Below are positions 37,027-45,905 of a DNA stretch of 64,000 nt, one piece after another. Every line of letters begins with the position of its first letter. The stretch's first letter is position 1. The translations under genes were made by a program, and so were the position numbers. Under the pieces are notes generated by a model, which was given only the letters and a program-made list of their open reading frames with translations, was not told where the DNA came from and made no database searches. This DNA comes from Rhizobium sp. CF122 (GTDB lineage: Bacteria > Pseudomonadota > Alphaproteobacteria > Rhizobiales > Rhizobiaceae): NCBI RefSeq assembly GCF_000282035.1, contig NZ_AKKA01000071.1:62001-126000 (forward strand), read 5' to 3'.

Positions 37027-37842
37027 ATGAGTAAAAGAGAACGCGGCATTGCCCTGGTCACGGGCGCTTCCTCGGGCATTGGACTGGTGACCGCGCAAGC
37101 CCTGCGGCGCGATGGCTATCGTGTCTTCGGCACCAGCCGAAAGCCGATGGCCGATACGCTCGATGGGATCGCGATGCTGATCTGCGATGTCATCGACGAC
37201 CAATCCGTGCAGACCGTCGTCGACGAGGTTCTAAGCCGGGAAGGGCGGATCGATCTGCTCGTCAACAATGCCGGGATCGGCTTGCTCGGCGGCGCCGAGG
37301 AATCGACGACGGCGCAGGCGAAAGCGGTATTCGACGTCAACGTCTTCGGCACCATGCGAATGACGAATACGGTCCTGCCGGTGATGAGACGGCAGCGCCG
37401 AGGCCGGATCATCAACCTTAGCTCCATACTCGGGCTGATCCCGGCTCCCTATAACGCGCTCTACGCATCGACCAAGCACGCCATCGAAGGCTATTCGGAA
37501 TCTCTCGACCACGAAGTGCGAACGCAGGGCATCCGCGTCGTGCTCGTCGAACCCGGTGTCACCCGCACCGCCTTCGAAGAGAACATAGCGCGACCGGACC
37601 GACCACTTGCCGTCTACGATGCGGCGCGCGCCAGCGCGCAGAGGCTGATGCGCGAAATCGTCGCGAAGGGCGATGCAGCCGAGGTGGTCGCCAAAGCCAT
37701 CGTCCGGGCAGCCAACGCGGCATCGCCCAAGAGACGTTACACTGCCGGAAAAGCGGCAGGACAGGTCCGCTTCATCCGCCGCTTTCTGCCCGAGTCCTTC
37801 GTTGACAAGAGCCTTCGCAAATTCAACAGGCTTCCCGATTGA
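37027..37842 (+). CDS. Short-chain dehydrogenase/reductase
   Basis: A 271-residue classical SDR. GASSGIGL is the NAD(P) site, NNAG follows, and the catalytic Ser and YASTKHA carry the Tyr-x3-Lys pair. The substrate is unknown. It starts 89 bases from a divergent HxlR regulator and is followed 54 bases later by a quinone-oxidoreductase-like gene, so the two probably form a stress-induced pair. Confidence 0.88.
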   Translation: MSKRERGIALVTGASSGIGLVTAQALRRDGYRVFGTSRKPMADTLDGIAMLICDVIDDQSVQTVVDEVLSREGRIDLLVNNAGIGLLGGAEESTTAQAKAVFDVNVFGTMRMTNTVLPVMRRQRRGRIINLSSILGLIPAPYNALYASTKHAIEGYSESLDHEVRTQGIRVVLVEPGVTRTAFEENIARPDRPLAVYDAARASAQRLMREIVAKGDAAEVVAKAIVRAANAASPKRRYTAGKAAGQVRFIRRFLPESFVDKSLRKFNRLPD

Positions 37843-37896
37843 GCGTTCATCGCTGCACTACCGGCGCTGCCGGCTCACACAGAAACGAAAGTTCGT

Positions 37897-38901
37897 ATGA
37901 TGAAAGCATTCCTGATCGATCGCTATAGGAAAGGCGGCGCCCTACAGCTCGGCCAAAGTCCTGAACCGCAGTTGCGTGACAACGACGTCATAGTCGAGAT
38001 TCATGCCGCTGGCGTGAACCTCCTGGACGGCAAGATCCGGGACGGAGAGTTCAAACTGATCCTGCCCTACCGCCTTCCGCTGGTACTCGGTAACGATGTC
38101 GCGGGCGTTGTGGTCCGAGTGGGGGCCAATGTCCGGCGATTCAAGCCCGGTGACGAGGTCTATGCCCGTCCGGCCCAGGATCGGATCGGCACATTTGCAG
38201 AGTATATCGCCATGGACCAGGCCGATGTAGCAATGAAGCCCGCCAATCTGACCATGGAAGAGGCAGCATCCATTCCGCTTGTCGCGCTGACGGCGTGGCA
38301 GGTGCTTGTGGAGCGAGCCAACTTGCGCAAGGGGCAGAAGGTTCTGATCCATGCCGGCTCGGGCGGCGTGGGCACGATCGCGATCCAGCTTGCCAAGCAT
38401 CTCGGCGCATATGTGGCCACGACCACGAGCACGGCAAATGTCGCTCTTGTGAAAAGTCTCGGCGCAGACGTCGTGGTCGACTACAAGAAGGATAATTTCG
38501 AAAAAGTGCTGCAAGGCTATGACGTCGTGCTGAACAGCCTAGGGAAGGAGACGCTGGACAAATCCCTTGCAGTTTTGAAACCCGGCGGGAAGCTGATCTC
38601 GATTTCCGGTCCGCCCGATCCGGACTTTGCCAGGCAGAACGGCTCTGGCTGGCTCCTGCAACAGGTCATGCGTCTGCTAAGTCTCGGCATCAGGAGAAAA
38701 TCGAAACGCCAGGGGATCAACTACTCGTTTCTCTTCATGACAGCGAACGGCGGACAGCTTGGAAAGATCACCTCCCTGATCGAGGCGGGTAACATACGCC
38801 CGGTGATTGATCAGGTCTTCCCGTTCGAGAGGACCAATGAGGCGCTGGATTATGTCGAAACGGGTCGTGCGAAGGGGAAGGTCGTTGTCGCGGTGAAGTG
38901 A
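37897..38901 (+). CDS. Zinc-independent MDR/quinone-oxidoreductase-like NADP reductase
   Basis: A 334-residue medium-chain reductase of the zeta-crystallin/quinone oxidoreductase type. GNDVAGVVVRVG marks the N-terminal domain and HAGSGGVGTIAIQLAKHLGA the NADPH site. Zinc-binding cysteines of alcohol dehydrogenases are absent. Likely substrates are quinones or enals, but this is not visible directly. Two ATGs stand in tandem at 37897 and 37900. A transposase remnant follows within 15 bases of its stop. Confidence 0.85.
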   Translation: MMKAFLIDRYRKGGALQLGQSPEPQLRDNDVIVEIHAAGVNLLDGKIRDGEFKLILPYRLPLVLGNDVAGVVVRVGANVRRFKPGDEVYARPAQDRIGTFAEYIAMDQADVAMKPANLTMEEAASIPLVALTAWQVLVERANLRKGQKVLIHAGSGGVGTIAIQLAKHLGAYVATTTSTANVALVKSLGADVVVDYKKDNFEKVLQGYDVVLNSLGKETLDKSLAVLKPGGKLISISGPPDPDFARQNGSGWLLQQVMRLLSLGIRRKSKRQGINYSFLFMTANGGQLGKITSLIEAGNIRPVIDQVFPFERTNEALDYVETGRAKGKVVVAVK

Positions 38902-38915
38902 CGCCGGCTGATTGG

Positions 38916-39044
38916 CACAGACACCGCAAAATCGAAGACATGTTCGCAAAACTCAAGGACAGTTGTCGTATTCACACCCGATGTGACCGCTGCGAACACA
39001 TCTTCTTCTCAAGCGCATGCATAGCGCCTGCCAGCATCTTCTAG
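38916..39044 (+). mobile_element. Remnant of an IS5-family transposase C-terminus
   Basis: An open stretch of 42 codons ending at TAG 39044 reads HRHRKIEDMFAKLKD, then RIHTRCDRCEHIFFSSACIA. This matches the RIExMFxRLKDWRRIxTRYDRC pattern at the C-terminus of IS5-family transposases, with several substitutions (Trp to Ser and Cys near LKD, Tyr to Cys in TRYDRC). The rest of the transposase is gone and no terminal inverted repeats were found, so it is an old fragment. It lies between the oxidoreductase gene and pcaR. Confidence 0.7.
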
Positions 39045-39066
39045 CTCTGATTTGTGAGCGCCGAGC

Positions 39067-39822
39067 CTAGCGCAGCACGAGGCGCAGCGCCTTTTGTGTC
39101 TCCCTGAGCAGTGGCAGGTAGCGAGCCGGCATGTCCGCGGCTGGCGCGTGCGCGGCCGGCGCGCCGATGTTGATTGCCGCCACCGTTTGCCCGCGATCGT
39201 TCTCGACAGGAACTGCAATAGAGCAAAGGCCGATTTCCAGCTCCTGATCGATCACGGCGTAACCCTGCGCGCGCACGCGCCGGAATTCGGTCACCAGTTC
39301 CTCGACATCCGTCTTGGTGTTCGGCGTATTGGGCTTGAGGTCGGTGCGGGCAAGGATTGCTCTGGCGTCTGCCTCTGGGAGCGCTGCCAACAGGACACGC
39401 CCCATCGAGGCACAGAAGGCGGGAAGACGGCTGCCAGGCGTCAGGTTGATCGACATGACACGACGCTGCGAGGCGCGCGCGATGTAGACGATTTCCGTGT
39501 TGTCGAGCACGGAGGCAGATGCGCTCTGCCCGGCTTTTTCTGACAGTTGATCCAGATGCGGCTGAATTAGGACGGGTAGGGGCGTTGCCGAGAGGTAGGC
39601 ATGCCCTAGACGCAGGATCTTCGGCGTCAGGGCGAAGAACTTGCCGTCGTAGTCGGCATAGCCGAGCTCGGCGAGTGTCAGCAATGAGCGCCGAACCGTG
39701 GCGCGGTCGAGGCCGGTCAGCTTCGCGGCCTGCGCAATCGAAAGACGCTGGCGCGTCTCCTCGAAGGCTTCGATCACCTTCAATCCTCGAGCAAACCCGC
39801 TGACAAAATCAGTTTCACGCAT
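39067..39822 (-). CDS. pcaR: IclR-family regulator of the pcaIJF genes
   Basis: A 251-residue IclR-type regulator. The N-terminal helix-turn-helix is LSIAQAAKLTGLDRATVRRSL and the C-terminal effector domain begins near residue 85 (QPHLDQLSEKAGQSASASVL). AAGGAG seven bases before ATG 39822 sets the start. Members named PcaR/PcaU respond to beta-ketoadipate and activate the 3-oxoadipate transferase genes. It is divergent from pcaI with a palindromic operator between them. Confidence 0.92.
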   Translation of the reverse strand: MRETDFVSGFARGLKVIEAFEETRQRLSIAQAAKLTGLDRATVRRSLLTLAELGYADYDGKFFALTPKILRLGHAYLSATPLPVLIQPHLDQLSEKAGQSASASVLDNTEIVYIARASQRRVMSINLTPGSRLPAFCASMGRVLLAALPEADARAILARTDLKPNTPNTKTDVEELVTEFRRVRAQGYAVIDQELEIGLCSIAVPVENDRGQTVAAINIGAPAAHAPAADMPARYLPLLRETQKALRLVLR

Positions 39823-39842
39823 CGCCGTTCTCCTTGCTGCAG

Positions 39843-39863
39843 TTTGTGCGATATACGAACAAA
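39843..39863. promoter_or_regulatory. PcaR-type operator between pcaR and pcaI
   Basis: A 21-base imperfect palindrome with outer arms TTTGT and ACAAA. Read on the minus strand its core is GTTCGTATATCGCAC, which differs by two adjacent bases from the Pseudomonas putida PcaR site GTTCGATAATCGCAC as I recall it. It lies 21 bases before the pcaR start and 86 before the pcaI start, so it can control both. Confidence 0.7.
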
Positions 39864-39948
39864 TGTCAAATAACGCACAAAATATTTGACGACGGTTTTG
39901 CGGAGGCGCTTATTGGCGCGCATTCGACAGCAGATTGCGGGAGGCCAT

Positions 39949-40797
39949 ATGGCGAAGATCGTATCGTTGAAGGAAGCCGTCGCCGAGAACATAAGGGATG
40001 GCGACACCGTCGCCATGGAGGGCTTCACCCATCTCATCCCCTATGCCGCCGGCCACGAGGTGATCCGCCAGGGCAAGAGGGACCTTTTCCTGATCCGCAT
40101 GACCCCGGACATTCTCTACGACCAACTGATCGGGGTCGGAGCTGCGCGCGGCATGAAATTCTCCTGGGGCGGCAATCCGGGCGTTGGCTCGTTGCACCGT
40201 TTCCGCGATGCCGTAGAAAATCAGTGGCCGCGGCCGCTGGAGATTGAAGAACACAGCCATGCCGCCATGGCCAATGCCTACGAGGCAGGCGCTGCGAACC
40301 TGCCCTTCGCAGCGCTGCGCGGCTACATCGGCGCCGATCTTCCGAAGGTCAATCCGAACATCAAAACCGTGACATGCCCGTTCACGGGCGAGGTCCTTGC
40401 CGCCGTTCCGGCCATTCGCCCCGATGTCACGATCATTCACGCGCTGCGGGCCGACCGCAAGGGCAACGTCCTGCTCGAAGGCATTGTCGGCGTCCAGAAG
40501 GAGGCGGTTCTCGCCGCCAGACGCTCGATCGTGACGGTCGAGGAGATCGTCGACGCGCTCGACCCGCCATCGCCGAACTCCGTCGTGCTGCCGACCTGGG
40601 CTGTAACCGCCGTCGCGAAAGTTCCAGGCGGCGCATTCCCGTCCTATGCACAGGGCTACTATCCGCGCTCCAATGCCTTCTACATCGCTTGGGACGAGAT
40701 CGCCCGCGATCGCGACACCTTCCTGAAATGGATCGACGAGAACGTCATGCAGGCAAGCCCCGAAGACTTCGCCAAGCATGCCAAGAAGGTTGCGTGA
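39949..40797 (+). CDS. pcaI: 3-oxoadipate CoA-transferase, alpha subunit
   Basis: A 282-residue subunit of the transferase that moves CoA from succinyl-CoA to 3-oxoadipate. It opens MAKIVSLKEAVAENIRDGDT and carries SWGGNPGVGSLHRFRD. GGGAGG before ATG 39949 sets the start, not the frame opening at 39886. It is first of pcaIJF; the pcaJ start follows ten bases after its stop. Confidence 0.93.
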   Translation: MAKIVSLKEAVAENIRDGDTVAMEGFTHLIPYAAGHEVIRQGKRDLFLIRMTPDILYDQLIGVGAARGMKFSWGGNPGVGSLHRFRDAVENQWPRPLEIEEHSHAAMANAYEAGAANLPFAALRGYIGADLPKVNPNIKTVTCPFTGEVLAAVPAIRPDVTIIHALRADRKGNVLLEGIVGVQKEAVLAARRSIVTVEEIVDALDPPSPNSVVLPTWAVTAVAKVPGGAFPSYAQGYYPRSNAFYIAWDEIARDRDTFLKWIDENVMQASPEDFAKHAKKVA

Positions 40798-40807
40798 GGA
40801 GGCCAGG

Positions 40808-41590
40808 ATGAACGACTTTACCCCCACCGAAATGATGACCATTGCCGCAGCGCGCGCGCTGACCAATGACGATGTCTGCTTCGTCGGCATCGGCGCGCCG
40901 TCGGCCGCCTGCAACGTTGCACGCCTGACCCATGCACCTGATATCACGCTCATCTACGAGAGCGGCACGGTCGGTACGAAGCCGGATGTGCTGCCGCTCT
41001 CGATCGGCGATGGCGAACTTTGCGACACTGCACTCTTTACCGTCTCGGTGCCGGAAATGTTCCGCTACTGGCTGCAGGGCGGCCGCATCACCACCGGCTT
41101 CCTCGGCGGTGCCCAGATCGACAAGTTCGCCAACCTGAACACCACGGTCGTCGGTCCCTATGACCATCCCAAGGTTCGCCTGCCGGGTGGCGGCGGGGCG
41201 CCGGAGATCGCCAGCAATTGCGGCCAGATCTTCATCACCATGGCGCTTTCCAAGCGTGGCTTCGTGGAGAAACTACCCTTCATCACCTCGATGGGTCACG
41301 GCGAAGGCGGCGATCACCGAGAGCGCCTCGGCATGAAGACCAAGGGCCCGACCCGCGTTATCACCGATCTGTGCATTCTCGAGCCGGCTCCGGTGACGAA
41401 AGAACTCACCGTTGTCTCGATCCATCATGGCGTCAACCGGGAGCAGATCGTCGAGAACTGCGGCTGGGTGATCAAGTTCGCCGACCATGTGATCGAGACG
41501 CCGGTTCCAACCGAAATCGAACTTGCGACGCTGCGCGACATCAATGCGCGCACCAAGAAAGCCCATCAGGGCGACAAGGAGGCCGCGTAG
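40808..41590 (+). CDS. pcaJ: 3-oxoadipate CoA-transferase, beta subunit
   Basis: A 260-residue CoA-transferase beta subunit. The catalytic glutamate is expected in IYESGTVGTKPD near residue 50, and PGGGGAPEIASNCGQIFI is a conserved CoA-binding region. ATG 40808 is preceded by GGAGG, and pcaF begins two bases after its stop codon. It works as a complex with PcaI. Confidence 0.93.
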   Translation: MNDFTPTEMMTIAAARALTNDDVCFVGIGAPSAACNVARLTHAPDITLIYESGTVGTKPDVLPLSIGDGELCDTALFTVSVPEMFRYWLQGGRITTGFLGGAQIDKFANLNTTVVGPYDHPKVRLPGGGGAPEIASNCGQIFITMALSKRGFVEKLPFITSMGHGEGGDHRERLGMKTKGPTRVITDLCILEPAPVTKELTVVSIHHGVNREQIVENCGWVIKFADHVIETPVPTEIELATLRDINARTKKAHQGDKEAA

Positions 41591-41591
41591 A

Positions 41592-42797
<1,206 letters not shown>

Positions 42798-42809
42798 AAT
42801 GTTGCAAAA

Positions 42810-42839
42810 GGAAACGGCGGGGGATGCCGCGCCGTTTCC
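42810..42839. terminator. Terminator between convergent pcaF and SDR genes
   Basis: GGAAACGGCG (42810-42819) pairs perfectly with CGCCGTTTCC (42830-42839) across a ten-base loop. It lies between the pcaF stop and the stop of the convergent SDR. On the minus strand it is followed by TTTTGC, a short U tract; on the plus strand the tract is poor, so it favours the SDR transcript. Confidence 0.65.
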
Positions 42840-42853
42840 GCTTGGCGCCTGTC

Positions 42854-43648
42854 TTACGGCATCAACTGGCCACCATTAACCTCGATGACCTGTCCGGTCA
42901 CGTAGCCTGAGAGCGTCGGAGAAGCGAGGAAGAGATAGGCGCCGACACAATCCTCGGGCGTCCCGACGAACCCCATCGGAATGGATTTGCGTTGGATCTC
43001 CATCTGCTCGTCGTTCGTATAGCGATCATGAAACGGCGTGGCGATAACACCGGGCGCCACCGCATTGACACGGATGCGATCGGGAACGAACTCCTTGGCA
43101 TGGCCGCGGGTAATGGTCGAGACGAACCCCTTTGACGCAGCATAGAGCACGGCTCCGTTGCCACCGCCGTTGCGCGCCGCAATCGAGGTCGTGTTGATGA
43201 TGAAGCCGCCCTGTTTCTTCAGCCAGGGATGGGCTGCGCGCGTGGCGGCAAGCACCGAGCGCGCGTTCAGATCCATGACCTTCGTGTAGTGTTCGTCGGT
43301 ATATTCGGCGGTCGGCTTGCGGCCAAGCATGCCGCCGGCATTGTTGATCAGCCCGTCGAGATGCCCGAAGGTTCTGGCCGTCTCCTCGACGACGCGTTCC
43401 GTCTCGCCCTCCTTCGATACGTCGCCATGAACGAGGTGCACGGTACCACCAGCTGCCCGTATTTCGTCGGCAAGCGCTTCAGCGGGCTCCCGGCTCGCAT
43501 TGTAGTGAATGCCGACCTTCATCTCCTGGGCGGCAAAGGCTGGCGCAAGCGCTGCCCCGATACCAGTCGAAGCGCCGGTGATCAGCACCGCCTTGCCGGC
43601 AAGGTCCGGAATTTTGATGGATGCAAGCAATTGAGCAAGATTTGCCAT
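42854..43648 (-). CDS. Short-chain dehydrogenase/reductase (FabG-like)
   Basis: A 264-residue classical SDR with GASTGIGA (cofactor), INNAGG, the catalytic serine in NTTSIAAR and YAASKG for the Tyr-x3-Lys pair. It ends in GYVTGQVIEVNGGQLMP, as FabG-like enzymes do. It follows the glutathione transferase gene by 98 bases on the same strand. The substrate is unknown; it is convergent with the pca genes and probably unrelated to them. Confidence 0.87.
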   Translation of the reverse strand: MANLAQLLASIKIPDLAGKAVLITGASTGIGAALAPAFAAQEMKVGIHYNASREPAEALADEIRAAGGTVHLVHGDVSKEGETERVVEETARTFGHLDGLINNAGGMLGRKPTAEYTDEHYTKVMDLNARSVLAATRAAHPWLKKQGGFIINTTSIAARNGGGNGAVLYAASKGFVSTITRGHAKEFVPDRIRVNAVAPGVIATPFHDRYTNDEQMEIQRKSIPMGFVGTPEDCVGAYLFLASPTLSGYVTGQVIEVNGGQLMP

Positions 43649-43746
43649 GGCAGCGATAGCCTCCAGGAAATTGATGGGACGGGTGAGGGCAAGTTGGTTG
43701 CAAGGAGCTTATCAGCCACCATCGACACGGGGCAATGCCATATCCG

Positions 43747-44478
43747 CTATGGCGCCAGATCGAGTTCCGGATAGTGCCGAAAGATCCCTTCCTCGTTGAA
43801 GGCGAGCCGGCGTTCCGACCGTAAATACGCGGCGATGTTCGGCCGCTTGGCGACAGCATCGTGCAGCCCTGTCAGCCCCGGATAGTTAGCCGCATAGGCA
43901 TTCATGGCTTTCGGAAAGGCATACCGCAGACCCTCAATCACCTGAAATAGCGACAGATCGACGTAGCTCAGCGTATCGCCGACGATGTGGCTTAATCCCC
44001 TTTGATTTTGTTGCAGCACTTGTTCGAAGTAACCGAGAAATTTCGGAATGCGTTCAACGATAAAAGCTTGGGAGCGGGCTTTTGCCGCTTCCTTCTGATC
44101 CTCGTAGTAGAGCGATGTCGCGATGGGGTGATGCGTGTCGTGCACCTCCGCCACCAGATCCGTGATCGTCAGCTGCAAGCCGTTGGCGACGTAACGCAGC
44201 TTTTCATCGTCCGGCGCAAGAGCGAGTTTCGGACCGAGATAGAAAAGAATGTTGGCCACATGCGAGACAATAAGCTCGCCATCTTTGAGAAACGGTGGCG
44301 CGAATGGAATGTGGGGTTCATTCTTGCTCCTCATAAGCTCCAGCATGGCGCCCGTGCCCATCCCGCGTCCGGACTGTCTGGACACGTCGACATAGTCCGC
44401 CAGGGCGTCTTCCAACGCCAGGCGCACGAACTCGCCACGGCCTTGAATACCATCCCAATAATAGAGTTCATACGCCAT
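43747..44478 (-). CDS. Glutathione S-transferase family protein
   Basis: A 243-residue GST. The thioredoxin-like N-domain starts YELYYWDGIQGRGEFVRLALED and ends with a VSHVANILFYLG segment, where canonical GSTs have an ES(T)xAI motif. The helical C-domain follows from about residue 100. GGGAGG five bases before ATG 44478 sets the start; the open frame to 44709 covers the neighbouring small gene. It is probably co-transcribed with the SDR and serves detoxification or an unknown conjugation. Confidence 0.85.
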   Translation of the reverse strand: MAYELYYWDGIQGRGEFVRLALEDALADYVDVSRQSGRGMGTGAMLELMRSKNEPHIPFAPPFLKDGELIVSHVANILFYLGPKLALAPDDEKLRYVANGLQLTITDLVAEVHDTHHPIATSLYYEDQKEAAKARSQAFIVERIPKFLGYFEQVLQQNQRGLSHIVGDTLSYVDLSLFQVIEGLRYAFPKAMNAYAANYPGLTGLHDAVAKRPNIAAYLRSERRLAFNEEGIFRHYPELDLAP

Positions 44479-44507
44479 AAGTTCCTCCCGGTGGCCAGCA
44501 TCAGTCA

Positions 44508-44822
44508 TCAGTGATGCGTATGCTGCTCGTTGCGCTTGCGGGTCGCAGCGGCCTTCTTTGCGGAAGCGGAGCGCTCGGCTGCGGAGCGCGATGCGGAGGC
44601 GGCACCGCCTTTGCGCCCACCCTTTTCGGATGCCTCGTGGGTATCCTTCTTGCCCCGGCCGGAACCGGATTTGTTGCCGCCGCCGCTTTCCTTGTTGACC
44701 GTCGCCCACGCCCGCCGTTCGGCCTCCTTGGTGGAAACGCCGCGTTCCTCGTAGCCTTCCTCGATGTGTTCGGCCTTGCGCTTTTGCTTGTCCGTATAAG
44801 CGGACTTATCGCCTCTTGGCAT
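44508..44822 (-). CDS. Small basic Lys/Gly/Ala/Ser-rich protein
   Basis: A 104-residue, very hydrophilic protein that starts MPRGDKSAYTDKQKRKAEHI and contains a helical segment EEGYEERGVSTKEAERRAW. It then runs into low-complexity Gly/Ser/Lys/Ala sequence and a His-rich end. Similar rhizobial proteins are often labelled plasmid stabilization proteins, without evidence I know of. The composition suggests a nucleic-acid-associated or stress protein. ATG 44822 lacks a strong ribosome site. Confidence 0.65.
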   Translation of the reverse strand: MPRGDKSAYTDKQKRKAEHIEEGYEERGVSTKEAERRAWATVNKESGGGNKSGSGRGKKDTHEASEKGGRKGGAASASRSAAERSASAKKAAATRKRNEQHTHH

Positions 44823-44941
44823 GACTGCTTCCTTTCCGACAAAAAAAGGCAACCAACAACTTCGTGAAAAGTTCCAGCGACGCGTCAATGCACGGGCGGC
44901 CGCCTGGCGACTTTGAAAAGAGGCACTGCGACCCCGTCGGC

Positions 44942-45109
44942 CTATTTGCGATAGTACTTGCGCGAAGCCGCCATCATCTTTTCGAAGGTGCGAAAATGCA
45001 GCGCAGACCGTGTGTCAGGGAAGAACAATGCGACCAGGTTGTCGATCGCATAGACAAGGATCAGCGCGAGGGCCAGATAGGTGATAGCGGCGATGACGAG
45101 AACGGTCAT
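44942..45109 (-). CDS. Small single-pass membrane protein
   Basis: A 55-residue protein with one N-terminal hydrophobic helix (MTVLVIAAITYLALALILVY) and a basic tail ending RTFEKMMAASRKYYRK. GAGGG five bases upstream supports ATG 45109. Its start overlaps the stop of a 60-codon open frame upstream (ATGA). The function is unknown; the form suits a small membrane stress protein. Confidence 0.5.
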   Translation of the reverse strand: MTVLVIAAITYLALALILVYAIDNLVALFFPDTRSALHFRTFEKMMAASRKYYRK

Positions 45110-45288
45110 TCTACCCTCAACGGCGCAATGAAGGGATAGCACTCCCGATACGAACAAGGATGTGCGAAGTAGCTTCTGCTCATGCCGATGCTCCCACTGC
45201 CGCTATCAACATCCGGGTGGGAGTTTGGTTCCATTGCCAATTGCCGCCGCAGCATTTTTTCCGCTACGTCAAAGCTATGCGGGTTCAT
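45106..45288 (-). CDS. Possible small hypothetical protein upstream of the membrane peptide
   Basis: From ATG 45288 a 60-residue frame (MNPHSFDVAEKMLRRQLAME and onward) ends in a TGA that overlaps the ATG of the small membrane protein. The overlap hints at coupled translation, and a G-rich stretch lies before the start. I recognise no family, and the rest of the 45110-45407 gap shows nothing else, so this could be chance. Confidence 0.25.
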   Translation of the reverse strand: MNPHSFDVAEKMLRRQLAMEPNSHPDVDSGSGSIGMSRSYFAHPCSYRECYPFIAPLRVE

Positions 45289-45407
45289 CTGTGGTTCGTC
45301 CCCCGAAGCGCCCTTCGCGCTCCCTTGGAAATCGATAGAGCAGAAGCAATGCAATCATGTGACGGAGAGCGCCACCGTGATCCTCCGTCACAGTCGAAAC
45401 CAGATGG

Positions 45408-45659
45408 TCACGCCGATTTGCGGCTGGCTGTTTTCTTCGGAGCCGCAGCCTTCGCGGCGCCATTCGCTTTTGGAGAGGAGGTGGCGCGCTTGCGCGTCTT
45501 CACTTCCTTGCCATCCAGAGATGCGGCGGACCCTTCAAGCGCCTGGCGCTCGGCCCGGGCTTGCTCCCAATGTGCGAAATCTCGTCCCGCTGGCCGCCCT
45601 TCCTCTTCCCAAAGCGCATAGGCACGTTTCTTGATCCACTCTTCGCGAGTTTCTGTCAT
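45408..45659 (-). CDS. DUF2934 domain protein
   Basis: An 83-residue protein. The first 40 residues (REEWIKKRAYALWEEEGRP, then DFAHWEQARAE) are the DUF2934 pattern: a helical motif with conserved RAYxLWExEGRP. The rest is a Lys/Ala/Ser-rich tail with KKTASRKSA at the end. The function is unknown. Such proteins are common and often multi-copy in rhizobia, near stress and envelope genes. Confidence 0.8.
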   Translation of the reverse strand: MTETREEWIKKRAYALWEEEGRPAGRDFAHWEQARAERQALEGSAASLDGKEVKTRKRATSSPKANGAAKAAAPKKTASRKSA

Positions 45660-45869
45660 CGCCGATCTCCTCAGATAATGCCCGTGGTCTAACGCGATAC
45701 TGGCGCCAGAGTTCCAGAGGAATCACGCTGATTCAAGCAATTTTTGACACGCTGCAAAAAGAAATTCTGCATTGCAGCATTCAGCCATTGAACGGCGCGC
45801 GCATTTTTGCTTCCGGGCGAACGATTTGACGCAAGAAAGGCGGGCCACTTCACGACCATGGGTGCACAA

Positions 45870-45897
45870 TTGAACGCCGCAGCTTTAGCGTTATAGT
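45870..45897 (+). promoter_or_regulatory. Sigma-70-type promoter directly before cls
   Basis: TTGAAC (45870-45875) and TATAGT (45892-45897) are separated by 16 bases and match the -35 and -10 consensus well. Transcription would begin near 45903-45905, next to the ATG at 45906. There is no Shine-Dalgarno sequence before that ATG, so the mRNA may be leaderless. ATTGAAC and GTTCAAT also form an inverted repeat (45869-45875, 45896-45902). Confidence 0.5.
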
Positions 45898-45905
45898 TCA
45901 ATGCA

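Noticed and set aside
38911..38927. Sigma-54-like TGGCAC-N5 motif
   Set aside because: The -12 half reads CCGC instead of TTGC and the motif lies at the edge of the transposase remnant with no suitable gene downstream.
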